Positions 13,076 to 24,502 are shown, numbered from the stretch's first letter. The stretch: 64,000 nucleotides of DNA from Isoetes taiwanensis (GCA_021234155.1 JAJEKV010000026.1:17777147-17841146), one strand, 5' to 3'. Notes: generated by a model not told the origin, from the sequence alone. Translations and numbers: made by a program.

Positions 13076-14100
13076 TAAGGGTCAATTCCCAGCAGCGAGT
13101 TAGGTTAGGTTAAATAGGGTAAATAGCAGGCTTGCTTTCACACTAGCATAAGTTACTACCGGTTAGGTTAGGACTTGGTTAAATTTTAACTATGGTTAAC
13201 AACCGGTCACTTTCATCTTGATAATAGTTAAGTTAAGTTAAGTTAAATTTTAGCTGGACCCCTTATTTTAAACTAAGTTAAGTGACACGGGAAAATTACC
13301 TTAACTCGGTTAGAACTAACTTAACCTAGCTGTTAAGTGATAAAGGGGTAACAATCTAGTTAGGTTATTATTATTTTTTTTAATATGAAAATGGCTTGTT
13401 CATCTCTTTGAGCAGCTAGAGTAGCTTGAGGATCAAAAAGCTTTTTAGATTTCCCTCCGGCTGAGGACAATTCATTAGAATCGAATTGAATCTAGGGTAG
13501 TTTTCGCACCTTAGAGCATATTTTGGGCATGTTGAACATGACGAATTTGTAGTTCTTTTTGATAGTAGAAACATTTCTTAGATTATTTTCGGGGAGGCGT
13601 GTACTTACGGTTTTTCCAATGCAAGAAAAATGTGACACCCACTAAAATAATGAGACATCAAATTAAGGTTAAAGAGAAATCTGAGAGAGAGAGAAAATAG
13701 AGACGGATAAAGAATGTCGAAAATATAGAAAGAGAAGAGATCGAAAATAAACCTTGTGTCTTCCTTGGATTATTGTAGTTTCAACAACTAAGAAATACTT
13801 TAGATATCTTTAACTTAATGGCATCTCTTAACTAAAGAGTGGAAATGGACTTAGTTATCTCTAACCTAACAAGCCTCTTAACTACTAGTGTGAAACATCA
13901 ACTCATAAATAAATGTTAGGTTAAGTTGATTTTTGAATTTAACCTAGTGATCCTAACAAGTCTAGTGGGAATGTATGTCTTCATAATCCGTTAAGTTAGT
14001 GCTGTACGCGACATAATCAGAGGCATAATCTCTTTTTCGGTTAAGTTAAAGATAACCTTGGGTCGTTAACAACTTAATGGCGAGTGGTAATGGCCCTAAG
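13076..14100. repeat. GTTAAGTTA-rich region, possible old DNA transposon
   Basis: The interval is full of short GTTAGGTTA, GTTAAGTTA and TTAACTTAAC words on both strands. The ends are roughly inverted: AGGGTCAATTCCCA at 13079 and the reverse complement of TGGTAATGGCCCT near 14085-14098. This could be a roughly 1-kb TIR element or a decayed satellite. There is no transposase and no clear target-site duplication, so the class is unknown. Confidence 0.35.
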
Positions 14101-14239
14101 TTTATTATATACCTTTAGTAAACCTTACGGCAATGGTAATGCTTCGGTGTCATGCTTCTTAAGTAGCGATGATACATATCATTTTTATTATGGTTTTGTT
14201 TTGGTTTTTTGTTTTGGTTTTTGTTACGGTTTTTGTTGA

Positions 14240-14660
14240 GGCGATGTTTCCCAGGAAACATCACTCCAGAACCGATGAAATGATACCTGACAGCTCTACA
14301 GCAGTGAGGGTGCAGGCGGCATTACCCCTCCCCCAGCAGGCCAGCCTTTGCGTCCAGCGGAGGCGGGTAAGCGCGGGGGGCTGCAGCGTCAGCCAATGGA
14401 AAACACCGGACCTTGATGGCATGCGAGAGTTACTCAAGTGGGCAGGACCATCCGCCTTTTTGAACTAACTTGAGCATGTTCAACAAGGCATTGCGGAAGG
14501 CTTTTCCCATAATGGACCACCTAACAGATAGTCTCAATCTACAAGGCGAGGAGATCCGCGTGCCCGACCCCAGTGCGGACCATCATGATGAAACAGTGTT
14601 TGCAAAGCACGGATGGCTTAGATCTATGGTTGGATTGATCGGAATTAAGTTTTTCTAAGT
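14240..14660 (+). mobile_element. LINE ORF2 fragment, endonuclease-RT linker
   Basis: WKTPDLDGMRELLKWAGPSAF matches the conserved LINE segment (A)xGPDGIxxELLKWxG that precedes the RT palm. It is followed across a frame break by MFNKALRKAFP, the (L)FNKALxxGxxP block. The two parts lie in neighbouring short frames (14169-14468 and 14470-14658). The first of these opens with an artefactual hydrophobic stretch that is not part of the LINE. No EN or RT catalytic residues are included, so this is a short dead fragment. Confidence 0.7.
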
Positions 14661-16334
14661 TTTGTCTTCATTGAAGAGGGATCGGGGCCAAGGATCAAAA
14701 AGTCCATGGCAGCCATGAGTAGTACAAAGCCATGTCTTATCACTTTTCGGCTTTGCTTTGAGTCGTCAATTCATCCTGCTGATTAAGGCGCTTCTTTCCT
14801 CATTTTCGTTTACACCTACCAGAAAGTTGTTCTTTTGGTGCGTGAACTCAGAATCTATAGGCCAGGCTAGCTAGATTATTCTATCTTCAAATGTGGAGCA
14901 CCGATTATAAGTCTAAAAATCTAGGGCCCCTTAGCAAATATTATGTCGAGGCTATGGAATGGTGAAGGGAGCATGATAACGGTGCCATTCCATTTTAAAG
15001 AGTAGTAAATCGATTGCATGAAGTGGAGAATATTTACCAAGAATTGCATTAATCCCACACCTATTATCTCGAGACATCGGTCGTTACTCTGGCATCTTCA
15101 TTTTGTGTTTTCTTGGTCGCGAGGCTAATCCGACTCGCATGGAGAGGCACGTAAACGATTAAAGCAAAGAATCTATTGATGGAGGGGCCATCTCCTCGCT
15201 ACTTATTACCATTTAAAGTGCTTTGCATTTGGTATCTATGTGTGCTATGGTATTTTTAAGCTTCTTTAGTTCTTGTTTTTTATTTACATTTAAAATTCAT
15301 ATAACACGATTCCATTGTGAGCTGCTCAAAAGCGAGATGCATATATGCTGAGATACTCTCATACCATGACAAATTGGTTCTTTGGTGTGTGAATAGCATT
15401 CCAAGATAGAGCCATCATGGCATTTCTTTGATGTTGGAGGTGTAATCTATTACAAAAGCTAAAATCGATAAAACTACGCTATGAATTGGTATCGAGATGT
15501 GATGAAGTTTCTAAAAGTTGATGGTACACCCCGGGTGAGCCACCTCAAGCTATTTTACTTTTTGGTCTTTGTTTATATTTATAATTGCCTCCCGGTTATT
15601 GTAGCTACGTGTTCAGTTGGTAGCCAAGATGTGAATGCCTTTTTTTTTCCATGTGAATGCTTTTTTCCCTTTTCCATACAGTTACTGTTGTAGCCAGGCA
15701 TACTATATACCTATTGTAAGTCTTAAGCTTCAAATTTGAACGTTCTAAAGTTTCTTCGCAGATTCATAGCCTTATTTCAAACTTCGTTTATATGTGCTTG
15801 ACCATATGAATTACTTGCAATGGGCCTAGAGCAATTTAAAGCTGCTGAGTTTGATAAAAACATGTACAGTCTGCTTGACCATACCTGTACAGTTTGCCAA
15901 TAACATTTTTGTATTTCTCATACTTGACAGTATGTTGAATATGAAGGGCATCATGGTCAGGGCCAAGCTTTTGTAGGATGTAGATGAAAGTCAAACTAAA
16001 TTCTCAATGGCAGTTTTCAAGTATGTTTAAGGCGATTATATGAGGGATTTAAGATCTCTTACGCAAAGAGATCTTTATGTACACACATTATGAACTAATT
16101 ATTATGAATCGTAGATATTTTTTTTTCTCAATCATCTCTTCGTTAATTTTAATTTTTTCTGAGACAATCTCTTGGCAGGTTTTGGGCATGACATTCAATG
16201 TTGCCATGCTATAGACAAAAGTTTTAGTGGCTATGCAAGGGATATCTCTCTACATTAAGCGTTCCTTTTGAGAAGAGTGAGTTTCCAAGTGATACATGTA
16301 GAAAGATGTGAATGGAACAAACAAATGTTGAAAG
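14661..16334. other. gene-free stretch
   Basis: I see no supportable genes. The sequence is AT-rich with homopolymer T runs, and the open frames are short and lack recognisable motifs. Confidence 0.45.
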
Positions 16335-16443
16335 ATGTGGATAGAACAAACAAGGGTATACAATAAGACTATTTTTGTTATAGGATGCCAACATATGGAT
16401 GGAACAAACAAGGGTATACACTTTGACTATTTTTGTTATAGGA
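16335..16443 (+). repeat. tandem duplication, 51-bp unit at 58-bp spacing
   Basis: Unit one (16335-16385) and unit two (16393-16443) share AT-TGGAT-GAACAAACAAGGGTATACA followed by GACTATTTTTGTTATAGGA with only a few differences, separated by 7 bp. A third partial unit (GTGAATGGAACAAACAAATG) precedes them at about 16308. Confidence 0.8.
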
Positions 16444-16449
16444 AGCAAT

Positions 16450-18475
16450 ATATTGCATTATATTGTATGGGAGAAATTATAAAGACCAAGAGTTCTTCAA
16501 GAGGTTTTATTCTTAGATTCAATCAATATACATAGGCTTTTCCATGTCTTTATCATTCTATTTATTCAAAGTAGAAACCAACGATGATTTCTTAGTGCAT
16601 GTACAATGAATTATTTAGGTGGTTCTAGGTTTTTGCAATACTTAAAAACTTATGAGTGTTAATATTGTTCATTCATTGGGTACAATGTTTCTTAAAGCAA
16701 GTTTGATATACGATTGTCAAATTCACAAGTAGGTAACACATCAATACAAAGAAGCCTTATCTGGACAACACTCATAGACAAACACTCCATGTCCAAATAT
16801 ATGGAATGCCACCAAAGGTGGGCAATTTCCCTAATATTTCATATCTTCACGATGCAAACTCTAGTTGAGGGACAAATAGAACCGTCGGCAAGATGCAGAT
16901 TGTCCGCTTCATAGACTTAAGCCAAGGTTTTTGACGGCCTTGCCTTAGGAAAAGCGTGGGCAGATTTAGCGACTGGACGCCCCAAGCCGAAGAACACGTG
17001 TATATGTTATATGAGACATGTATGAGACATGCAACCGGGTGAACCTGGGCCGAGAAAAGCGATATTCGGGCAAGACGGCCTAAGGGATGCCCCTCTCTCT
17101 CTCCCACACTATTTGGCCTGTCATTAGGCGGATTTGGGGTCTCAAAATGGCTCATATCTTGGGTTAAAGATTTCCACGTCCGATTCGCCACGACCAATCA
17201 GTTTGCGCCTTTTTACGAAAGTCGGTATTAGTTGGCGGTACAAGGATGAGCGAGCTTACTTGGCATCCACATGGCGTATTTTCATAGGGATGGTCGCTTT
17301 TGTTGCAACCATTTTAATGGCCCATATTTTTGGGGAGTCACCTGCCCAAAATAATGGTGACTTTGACCGCCCGCTTTGTTAGCGTCACCAACTCCTTGTC
17401 AAATTTTGGCGCCCAAACTTCGTCTTCGGCTCCTAAAGGCCTTACGTGCATCCTCTCGCGCCTTCCTCCTCATCTCCAATCCATGTCTCCTATAATTTCG
17501 TGTTCTTGCCTCATTCTTAACTCCCAAGGTGAAGAAGTGGGAGGTTTTTGTCTCAATAGGTTAGGTGGGGTAAGTATGTTGCCATCAACAGGGCTTGAGC
17601 ATAGAGTTAGCGACAAAGGCAATCGGGCGATGCGGACACATTGGATAGGTAGGATAAAAGAGTTCAAGTTGAATTCTAGCAGTAGGAAAGTGGAAAGTAT
17701 ATGTGTCGACATGCATATACCCCTTCCGATATGGCCAAAGAGCTAATCTCCACCAAAAGCACTTCCCAAAATTGCTGCGCGAAATGGTAACCACCTTAAT
17801 CGTATCACACGACCTTGAAGCTATCCGGAAGCCTACTTAAGCTGCGTAGAGATAGTTTCGGCGTCGTGGATCTATCTTTTCATTTCTTTCGTTGACACGT
17901 GTTTACAAACAAATTTATTGTGCGGGTTTATGTTTATCGGATGTCGTGGATGTCATTCGCCGAAAGTATTAGTAGTGTACTTGTGGGTGTATCACATAGA
18001 CATCGGAATTGTCCTTTTCAAGGGTATGGATGCGAGACCTTGCGGGGTATAGGCATCTGGTTTTACGGACATGATTATAGCGAAGGTCAGGAACCCGAGC
18101 TTGAGGCCAGTTGGAATTCCCCCCTTTAAGTGAACTTTGTAGGCCCTGGACTAATGAGAACAATGTAATTGCAATGAAGAAATGCCCAAGTGACGAGGTG
18201 CAAGCGGGAATGTGAAAACGGGCGTGAGGATGAGTTTCAAAATCTTCACACCGTTTGAGGTATTTGCTAACATATTCGGATGGCGAGGGAAGTTCGTGGT
18301 GCTCCGAAGACATATATGCGTGCTTTCTCCCCCTTTGATTTTGTGGATGGCTTATTTTTGGTTCCGACCTGGGATGTTCGATTCCACGAATCATCACATC
18401 AACTAATGTGAGTGCCGCGTGAAGTTAAGTCCCTCTTTTAAGTTCAGATACTTTCTTCCAAAACAATATTTATCA
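16450..18475. other. stretch without recognised genes
   Basis: Several overlapping short open frames lie on both strands around 16.8-18.4 kb, none recognised. A 30-bp segment at 17121-17151 is shared, in reverse complement, with a segment in each of the three tandem units (see findings). The remainder looks like old repetitive DNA. Confidence 0.4.
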
Positions 18476-18479
18476 CGTT

Positions 18480-18712
18480 AATTGTCAACTAGAACAAGGA
18501 AAAGGAAAAGAGAGGTTGCACAACTTTTTGCGAGCGTTTGAGGACCATAACGAGACACTCCGTCTGGTGGATATTGAGTATGGCGAGGGAGGAAGTCATT
18601 GCTCGACCACCATGGAAATCGAATGGCCATTATCGGACTAAAGAGTGCTAATGGAGGCAGAGGAGATTGCTAACGACTTCCATTATTTCATTGATGGCAT
18701 TAGGGTTGATTA
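18480..18712 (+). pseudogene. unrecognised exon-like segment
   Basis: One frame reads RLHNFLRAFEDHNETLRLVD, then IEYGEGG, then MEIEWPLSD, one stop codon, then MEAEEIANDFHYFIDGIRVD before a final stop. The composition is protein-like, rich in charged and aromatic residues, and unlike the surrounding AT-rich DNA. I do not recognise the family. It could be a broken exon of the gene cluster that follows or a separate remnant. Confidence 0.4.
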
Positions 18713-18981
18713 AGGCAAGAGGGAAATGTAAAGTTTAGTGAGCTCGCGATCAACAAGAAATTGTCTATCGCCTAGTGCTTTGAATCTCGAGTTTTTATTT
18801 GTGTTTTTGTCAGATGTTTTTTTAGGGTTAGGTATTTTGTCCAAATATTTTTTAGGGTTAATTACAATTATTTAAAAAAGGTTACCATCATATTTACTTT
18901 GCTTCTATTTTTACTATTTATCTCTTGCCGGTTGTCTATTTTTTGCCGTTCGTAGTATAAAGCGCCCATCATTGAGAAGCC

Positions 18982-19822
18982 ATGGCAAGAACTAAGCAAA
19001 CCGCAAGGATCCATCCCGGGGTGTAAGGCGGTGATTACATTGGTCGCCTCCTTCATCCCACATCGAATCAAGTCTAATAGAGATTCTTCTCCCTCAAACC
19101 ATACCTATGAAGATCCGAGGAAAAATCCGCATAATGACGGTGGGAGAAAGCGGCTTCGGGAAGTAAAATAAAGGAAAATTACACTACGGTTATGAAACCG
19201 GAAGGATAAAGAAAATATGAAACCAGCCCAGCGAAATCTCGCCGGATAGTTATTGAAGCGGCCCGCCTCTTCTTACTCTTCTGCTCCTCCCTACGTGGAT
19301 CACGCGGAACCTTCAAATCAAAAAGGAGGAAATTGCGCCGAAAAAAGGAAAAGCTGACGAAGAGAAATGTGAGGAAACAGAGACGGAAAAGTCAATAGAA
19401 ACAACGACCACAAAATCTTTGGGGTGAGAGGCAATGCGAGGAAGAGTCGAACAACGACACCGCAAAATCTTTGGGGTGGAGTGAGGTGAGTGGCCGAGGA
19501 AGCGGAAAACTGGCTTGGCATTAAAAGCAGCGAGATTAAGAAGTATCGAGAGAAAACCGGAGATGGTCATTCCGTCTCCCATTTGCAGAGCTCGTGAAAG
19601 AGATTACGCAAGAGTGTGGTGCAATACATCATACCGATTCTGAATTCAAGCAAGCGCCTTAAATGCTCTTCAAATGGCTTGGGCGGTTGGTGTCGGTACA
19701 TTCGAGGACTCATGACTTTGCAGCAATACATACCAAGCGTGGTGGACATGTCATGCCCAAAGACATGCGCTGATCTTACGCATAAGGGATCCCAAAGTAC
19801 TATGGTCAAAATTTTATGGCTG
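18982..19822 (+). pseudogene. histone H3-like (possibly CENH3-like) gene, broken
   Basis: A start codon at 18982 opens MARTKQTAR, the invariant H3 N-terminus; after a shift SIPGCKA follows where KSTGGKA is expected. The histone fold resumes at about 19525 with EIKKYREKT (family EIRKYQKST), then PFAELVKEITQ (PFQRLVREIAQ), NALQMA (ALQEA), GTFED-LC (GLFEDTNLC), and HTKRGGHVMPKDM followed by ILRIRD ([20 protein letters not shown]). The 450 bp between tail and fold may hold an intron. The loop between EITQ and ALQ is several residues longer than in canonical H3, a feature of centromeric H3. Stops and shifts interrupt it; whether it is a pseudogene or a live gene with consensus errors cannot be settled here. 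A hairpin of the local family lies about 180 bp downstream. Confidence 0.72.
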
Positions 19823-20003
19823 AATACAACAAGAAGAAAGACCCCCGGAAAAAGGCGGTGAAGTGCCTTTGTGTTTTTCATATGTATAATATTCATATGT
19901 ATATTTTTCATATGGCTTTATAAGCAATCTCTTAGTCCATTTCTTTCTTAGAAGCCTAGGGTTCGCATTTTGTATTTTTTTTTTTTTTTAATGTTATACG
20001 TGA

Positions 20004-20072
20004 GGATCACACGACGCGCAAAAAGCATTGTTCCTTTTTTTTGCACATAGTAGTTTTCCGGCCGTGTGATCC
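20004..20072. repeat. hairpin family member H1
   Basis: Left arm GATCACACGACGCGC and right arm GGCCGTGTGATC are inverted around a T-rich loop. It is the most diverged member of the family seen at 24.3-28 kb and lies 3' of the histone H3-like gene. Confidence 0.65.
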
Positions 20073-20092
20073 AACCCTAACCCTAACCCTAA
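20073..20092 (+). repeat. short CCCTAA interstitial telomere-like repeat
   Basis: Three CCCTAA units plus a terminal CCCTAAA stand immediately after hairpin H1. The tract is too short to be a telomere; it is probably a chance or repair-derived tract. Confidence 0.6.
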
Positions 20093-20222
20093 AATGTACG
20101 GACAAATCTCCCAGCAAGTACCGTGTCCCCTTTCATATGTCGACAACGGCTACTTGAGTTCGGCGATGGCGGTACTTTACCGCTCCTAAACATCTTCTTG
20201 CTTTAAGTAAACCGCTTTCGCC

Positions 20223-20546
20223 ATGGATTGTTATGTGAAGTTCCGGAATGGTGCATCTGCCCATGCAAAACGAGGGAAGTTGCGCCGACCGCGATTTATC
20301 CGATTCTATTGCAAGGAGTTGGACATCATGGCAAACGAAAGCGAGCTTGGATGCTATCGCGAGGTTGCTTTAGCTTTCGGCCGGACCGCTTGGTCTGCCA
20401 AGACGCCCTGCGGATGTCCCGGCTCGTGGATTCCAAAACCAGCTCTAGAGGAAGCGGCTTCCCATTTGCAAGCAGCGAAGATGTTTTTCAAGAATCTTTG
20501 TGCAACGGCTCCCTCTGGCTGCGTCCTTGTACTTTTAAGAAGGTGA
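20223..20546 (+). CDS. unrecognised open frame, possible first exon
   Basis: The frame starts MDCYVKFRNGASAHAK and runs 107 residues, rich in Arg/Lys early on. A possible splice donor AAG|GTGACT at about 20543 would end it as an exon. An overlapping second frame (20228-20626) is open too, so the true frame is uncertain. No domain is recognised. It could be the 5' exon of the gene whose broken frames lie at 21.0-21.7 kb, with an acidic segment at 20.76-20.88 kb between them. Confidence 0.35.
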   Translation: MDCYVKFRNGASAHAKRGKLRRPRFIRFYCKELDIMANESELGCYREVALAFGRTAWSAKTPCGCPGSWIPKPALEEAASHLQAAKMFFKNLCATAPSGCVLVLLRR

Positions 20547-20759
20547 CTTATTTCTCTTTGCCGTTTGCATTTGCTAGTTGCATTGCATTTCACCGCCGCC
20601 AAAGAAGACTGCTTTGGAAACAATGAAATCTTTAAACCAAATTGGGGTGGGGTTATGTGTGTGGCGACGGCGACTATGGCGTAGAAATGAAGATAGATCT
20701 ATAAGAAGAAGAGCAAGAATATAGGAGTTTTGGCATCGACCTTTGGCTTTGGGTGAACC

Positions 20760-20876
20760 TTGGAGGAGGAAGATGATTACGAAGGTAATGAGGATGAGGA
20801 TGAGGATGAGGATGAGGATGAGGATGAGGATGAGGATGAGGATGAGGATGAGGATGAAAAGAAGTTGTCGACATAA
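20760..20876 (+). repeat. GAGGAT hexanucleotide tract coding a Glu-Asp run
   Basis: About a dozen GATGAG units occupy roughly 20786-20857. In the plus frame they read LEEEDDYEGNEDEDED, continuing as ED repeats to EKKLST and a stop. An acidic tail of this kind is plausible coding sequence, but the frame is closed upstream by a TGA, so it would need a splice acceptor or an error. The opposite-strand His-Pro and Ile-Leu frames are by-products of the repeat. Confidence 0.6.
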
Positions 20877-21025
20877 CGCCAATTTTTAGTGGAAGGCAAA
20901 GAATACTTATTGCTAAGTGATATCTGAGGGAACCCGTCTTTGTTACAAATGTGTGCTAGGGAAGGCGAAAGCTTATCGGTACCTTGGCGAATGGGTAAAC
21001 CTAGGCCTAGATTTTTGAAGAGGAT

Positions 21026-21723
21026 TTGGACAAAGAGATGTTTGAAGTGTCTTCTTATACCGGCAATGCTATAAAACTTAAAGAAGCCTATGAGATTTGG
21101 AGTCTCAATTGCTCAAGAGGAGGCGAATCTACCAACGGAAGAAGAATTCCAGCGACTCCGGTGCAAAGTCATAACAGGGATCTACAGGGTTTGGCAGGCC
21201 CTTCATCAATCACGTGACATAAGCCTCATAGATGAGGAGAAATGTGAAGAAGATAAGCTTGAGGGTTCTTATTTGTCGGAAGTAGATGATTTTCTTGCCC
21301 GACATGCACGCTGGGGAGGGAAAGATTGAAGGACTCCCACATTGTTACGATATATCTCAAGATTCGTTAATGGGGAGATAATCATCTTCGTGAGAACTTT
21401 CAGTCTAAAAGGTGTTGTAGTTTGTACATTAGGTGCATTATGCATGTTCGGGAACCATTCCCAATTGGCATCAAAACGAAAGGGTGATAGCAATTGGCGG
21501 GATGTTGTGTTACAATATTTTGGCGACCAAGCCGGTCTCAAGGGCGAGCAATATATTTAATTTTTTAGGCGGGCGGCTTGACTCACCCAAGGTTGGAAAT
21601 TTGGGGGTCGATAACATGGAAGTCATTGCCTTGTTGGATCGGTGGCGGGGGATTGAAGAGCATGAAATTGACGTGAAGCTTGAAAAAATTGGAAGTTATA
21701 TATTTTCCAACTTGTATCGGTAA
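21026..21723 (+). pseudogene. unrecognised gene in several frames
   Basis: Three consecutive protein-like pieces lie in changing frames. The first is 21090-21329, with EEANLPTEEEFQRLRCK and SYLSEVDDFLARHARWGGKD. The second is 21342-21560, with NWRDVVLQYFGDQAGLKGEQ. The third is about 21565-21723, with GGRLDSPKVGNLGVDNMEVI and ending EKIGSYIFSNLYR. Together they look like one coding sequence broken by indels or introns. I do not recognise the family. The stop codon lies 13 bp before a Helitron insertion, so the Helitron separates this gene from the 3' sequence that carries hairpins H2 and H3. Confidence 0.45.
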
Positions 21724-21736
21724 AATTATTTATGTA

Positions 21737-24269
21737 CTAGTAATGGTGCCCAGCGTTGCTGGGCATAAGTTCGGCCTGTAAATGTTTTGGCTGATAGTTA
21801 TGGTGCCTAGCAATAACATGTTTTTTCTTGGCGGTATTGAGCGTTGCTGGGCTATAAAGATTGAATTGAATGGGTTGAGGTGAACGTAATTCTTAGGCTA
21901 GAAGGTGGTTGACCGTAGTTGTTAATATATAATAATTAAAAGCTTATGTAGCAACATTTGCATGGAAGAGTAATTATATCGGATGGGTTTAAAACACTAT
22001 GAAGCTTCGCGTTAAAATGTTTCAAGCAGTCATTGTATCAGGGAAAATTTTACGGTGCACATTCTAATTAAAATAAATTGGTCATTTCCCTTGTATTTTA
22101 TTCAGTCATGAAGGCCATTTTCTGGGCAAGTTTTCATCTACTCTCCTACTAAAGTTGGAACTTAATCGAAAAGCTTCAATTGAACTTGTTTATAGAAGTT
22201 CCACAAGAAAATTATATAGTTGAAATCTTATATTCACTGGATCATTACAATGTATTGAAAATGCTACATCAAGAATAATGAGGCAAGTAAAACGAACTCA
22301 TGCAATATCCTACCAAGATGCATTGGGGCACAGGCGAAGGTCTTACCTACTATAGGTTGTGATTTGAATTGATTATTACAAATTGCTCTGGTACCAAATT
22401 ATCTTATATGGTCAATGCTTTCTCTAGACAACGGACCTAAATTTGCAATTGTAAAGGCGGATAATGCTCTCTCAAATATGCATCTCTAACATGCTGGGAT
22501 AGTGGATAGACAATTATTTATGGTGTTGCTTATCTGATGTTTAGTACCAACCACCTGATTATTTGTAGTGTTGTTTGTCTGATGTTAAGACCTGGTGTCT
22601 GGTGGTTCCTTGCTCTTGTAGCAAATTGACAGATAGATTTGTGACTTTGGTATCAATTTGATAGACAGAAGCATAAATATTGATAGCAAAGATAGCAAAT
22701 CAATATATTGATCAATGACCAGAAAAGGCTATGAAATACAAAGTGAACAATGTTGAGTTGGACATTATTGGTCAAGTTAATCTTTTAGTCAGTAGGTAGG
22801 AAGATCTGCAGAAGGACCTGGAAGAATCTAATCTGTATTATTTCCATTCCAAACAATAAAGACAGCCCCCATTTCCCAACTCATATGCATCACAATGATA
22901 TATACCAACAGCATAAATACTATGCCCTTAGTATCAAAGCGTAAAAAATCGAACCTGGATTATCAGCTTTCCATCTCATTGCAGTCCATCCAGTATTAGT
23001 TAACATTGCGGTGTTTCTTTTAGCAGGATCAACCAAGTTGAAACTTGCAAGATCAGAAGAGTGATGGCTTCATGAACTCTTGATTTTCATATTTACTTCT
23101 GCCAATTCAATATGCAAAAATAGCTAAGATGGACTTCCTTTTGCATTTGAGATATCAATATAGCTCACTTTTTTCTATCAGTATCTTCCTCATCTCTAAG
23201 GTCTCTGAGCTCCATCAATTATTCTTCTACATCATTTGCTGTAGGAATAGGGAAGCCAATGATCAAAGAAACTTACAGGTAATAATAATGATCTAGAAAG
23301 TGAAATGATCAAACCAGCTTAAATCTAGAAAGCAAATTGCCTTTAGAATTGTGACTTACCAAGTGTATGGGCAGTTAGTGACTTAACTTCGTAGTCCTTC
23401 ATGCATTTCTGGGCCTTCATCCTTATCCGAACATGTAGAACAAAAATAAAAACTACCTTCTATACAAAGGAAAACCCACCCGTCCAATAAGTTGGATACA
23501 AAACCTTACCTATTTCTGGTGCAGAATGAATACATATAGCAGAAATGGTGGGGCTTCTAATTATACCTCTTGATGCTAGAGTTAGTATGTCGTCCTTTAT
23601 CCAAAAGTCCTTCTGCATCATCGGCAGCATAAGTAGTAATATGGTGAAGTCCTTGTTATATCTTCTCCTTCCAAAGCTCCACAAGCTCTGCAAAACGGCA
23701 AGCTCCCAGCTGTATAACTCTGCACACTGCATTCTTGCCGTGTCTATTTTGGGCGCCAAAAATATTCTGTGAAGATACCACAGAGTTGTAGAATACCTTG
23801 CGGAGATTGACCTCTTACGAGCCTTCTAACGTGTTTTTTAGGAGCTCGGATGCATGCCTTGACTCCTCCTCACGACATGCGACAATTCCAATGGAGCCCT
23901 ACCCTCTTAGGAAAAGCGAAGGGAGGTTTAGAAAAATAGAGTTACGTCACGATTGATGCTATGTTGCCACCATCGTTTCTTCCAAAAGGGCCACGTTAGA
24001 GGCAAAGCTCTTCTAGGGTTCGCAAACCATAGCGGGCTACAACCAATAGATTAAAGCGCACAACCATCCTCTGCACAAAATGCGACGGAACACATCCGAA
24101 CCATAGCCTTGAACTGAAGGAAGCCCAAAGCTGTAACACGAAATGGAAGCAAAAAAAACCCTTAAAAAAGGTCGCGAAAATACCCATCCGTCCGATCTAG
24201 GCAAAATAATATAGACCGTCAGATTTAGGGCGTGGTCCATTACTTGCACTAAAACATTATAATATAAGA
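21737..24269 (-). mobile_element. non-autonomous Helitron (Helitron 1)
   Basis: Read on the minus strand, the right side is the 5' end, TCTTATATTATAATG (24269 downwards). The left side is the 3' end: hairpin GCCCAGCAACGCTGGGC, then ACCATTA, then CTAG at 21740-21737. This is the Helitron layout (TC start; hairpin, short spacer, CTRR end), and the host flanks are A on the left and T on the right, as for insertion into an AT dinucleotide. The flanks join into a sequence nearly identical to 25261-25310, an empty-site paralogue. No Rep/helicase is present, so the element is non-autonomous; it carries captured gene sequence. Confidence 0.9.
22935..23050 (-). pseudogene. laccase (multicopper oxidase) exon fragment captured by Helitron 1
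   Basis: The minus-strand translation reads DLASFNLVDPAKRNT, then NTGWTAMRWKADNPG. Plant laccases have FNLVDPxxRNTxxVPxGGWxAIRFxADNPGVWxxHCH immediately before the type 1/type 3 copper-site HCH motif. The coding stretch stops at AATCCAG|GTTCG, a splice-donor-like junction just short of that motif, as if one exon and the start of its intron had been picked up. The fragment is in the same orientation as the Helitron. It has no catalytic His cluster and cannot be an enzyme. Confidence 0.78.
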
Positions 24270-24318
24270 TAGATTGTATTACCGAAATTACTAATAAAAA
24301 TTATTTTATTTGTATTTA

Positions 24319-24382
24319 TTCACACCACGCGAAATACACCAGTCTGATTTTCTGGCATATCTAGGCTTTCGCGTCGTGTGAT
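24319..24382. repeat. hairpin family member H2
   Basis: Left arm TCACACCACGCGAAAT and right arm TTTCGCGTCGTGTGAT flank a loop of about 30 nt. It lies 50 bp right of Helitron 1, in sequence homologous to that before H5. Confidence 0.8.
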
Positions 24383-24437
24383 ATTTCTCTCGAAGAAATG
24401 AAATATTATTGGAAAAAAACAATTAATTTATTTATTC

Positions 24438-24502
24438 CTCACAGGACGCGAGAAGCAACGGTCCATTTTCCTGACCGACGGCATCCTTCGCGTCGTGTGA
24501 CT
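24438..24502. repeat. hairpin family member H3
   Basis: Left arm TCACAGGACGCGAGAAG and right arm CTTCGCGTCGTGTGA are imperfectly complementary around a roughly 30-nt loop of unrelated sequence. It stands about 20 bp before the TATA box of the first small coiled-coil gene. Confidence 0.8.

Noticed and set aside
13076-14100. Firm call of a TIR transposon over the GTTAAGTTA-rich region
   Set aside because: The proposed ends match only loosely and no target duplication is visible, so it was kept as a low-confidence repeat only.
20073-20092. Telomere or chromosome end
   Set aside because: Only three CCCTAA units, flanked by gene-like sequence on both sides.
20674-20882. His-Pro and Ile-Leu repeat proteins on the minus strand
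   Set aside because: They are antisense readings of the GAGGAT tract; the sense frame gives a plausible acidic Glu-Asp run.
24037-24249. Hydrophobic minus-strand frame near the Helitron 1 5' end
   Set aside because: Short, in two overlapping frames, no recognisable family, and within non-coding Helitron sequence.
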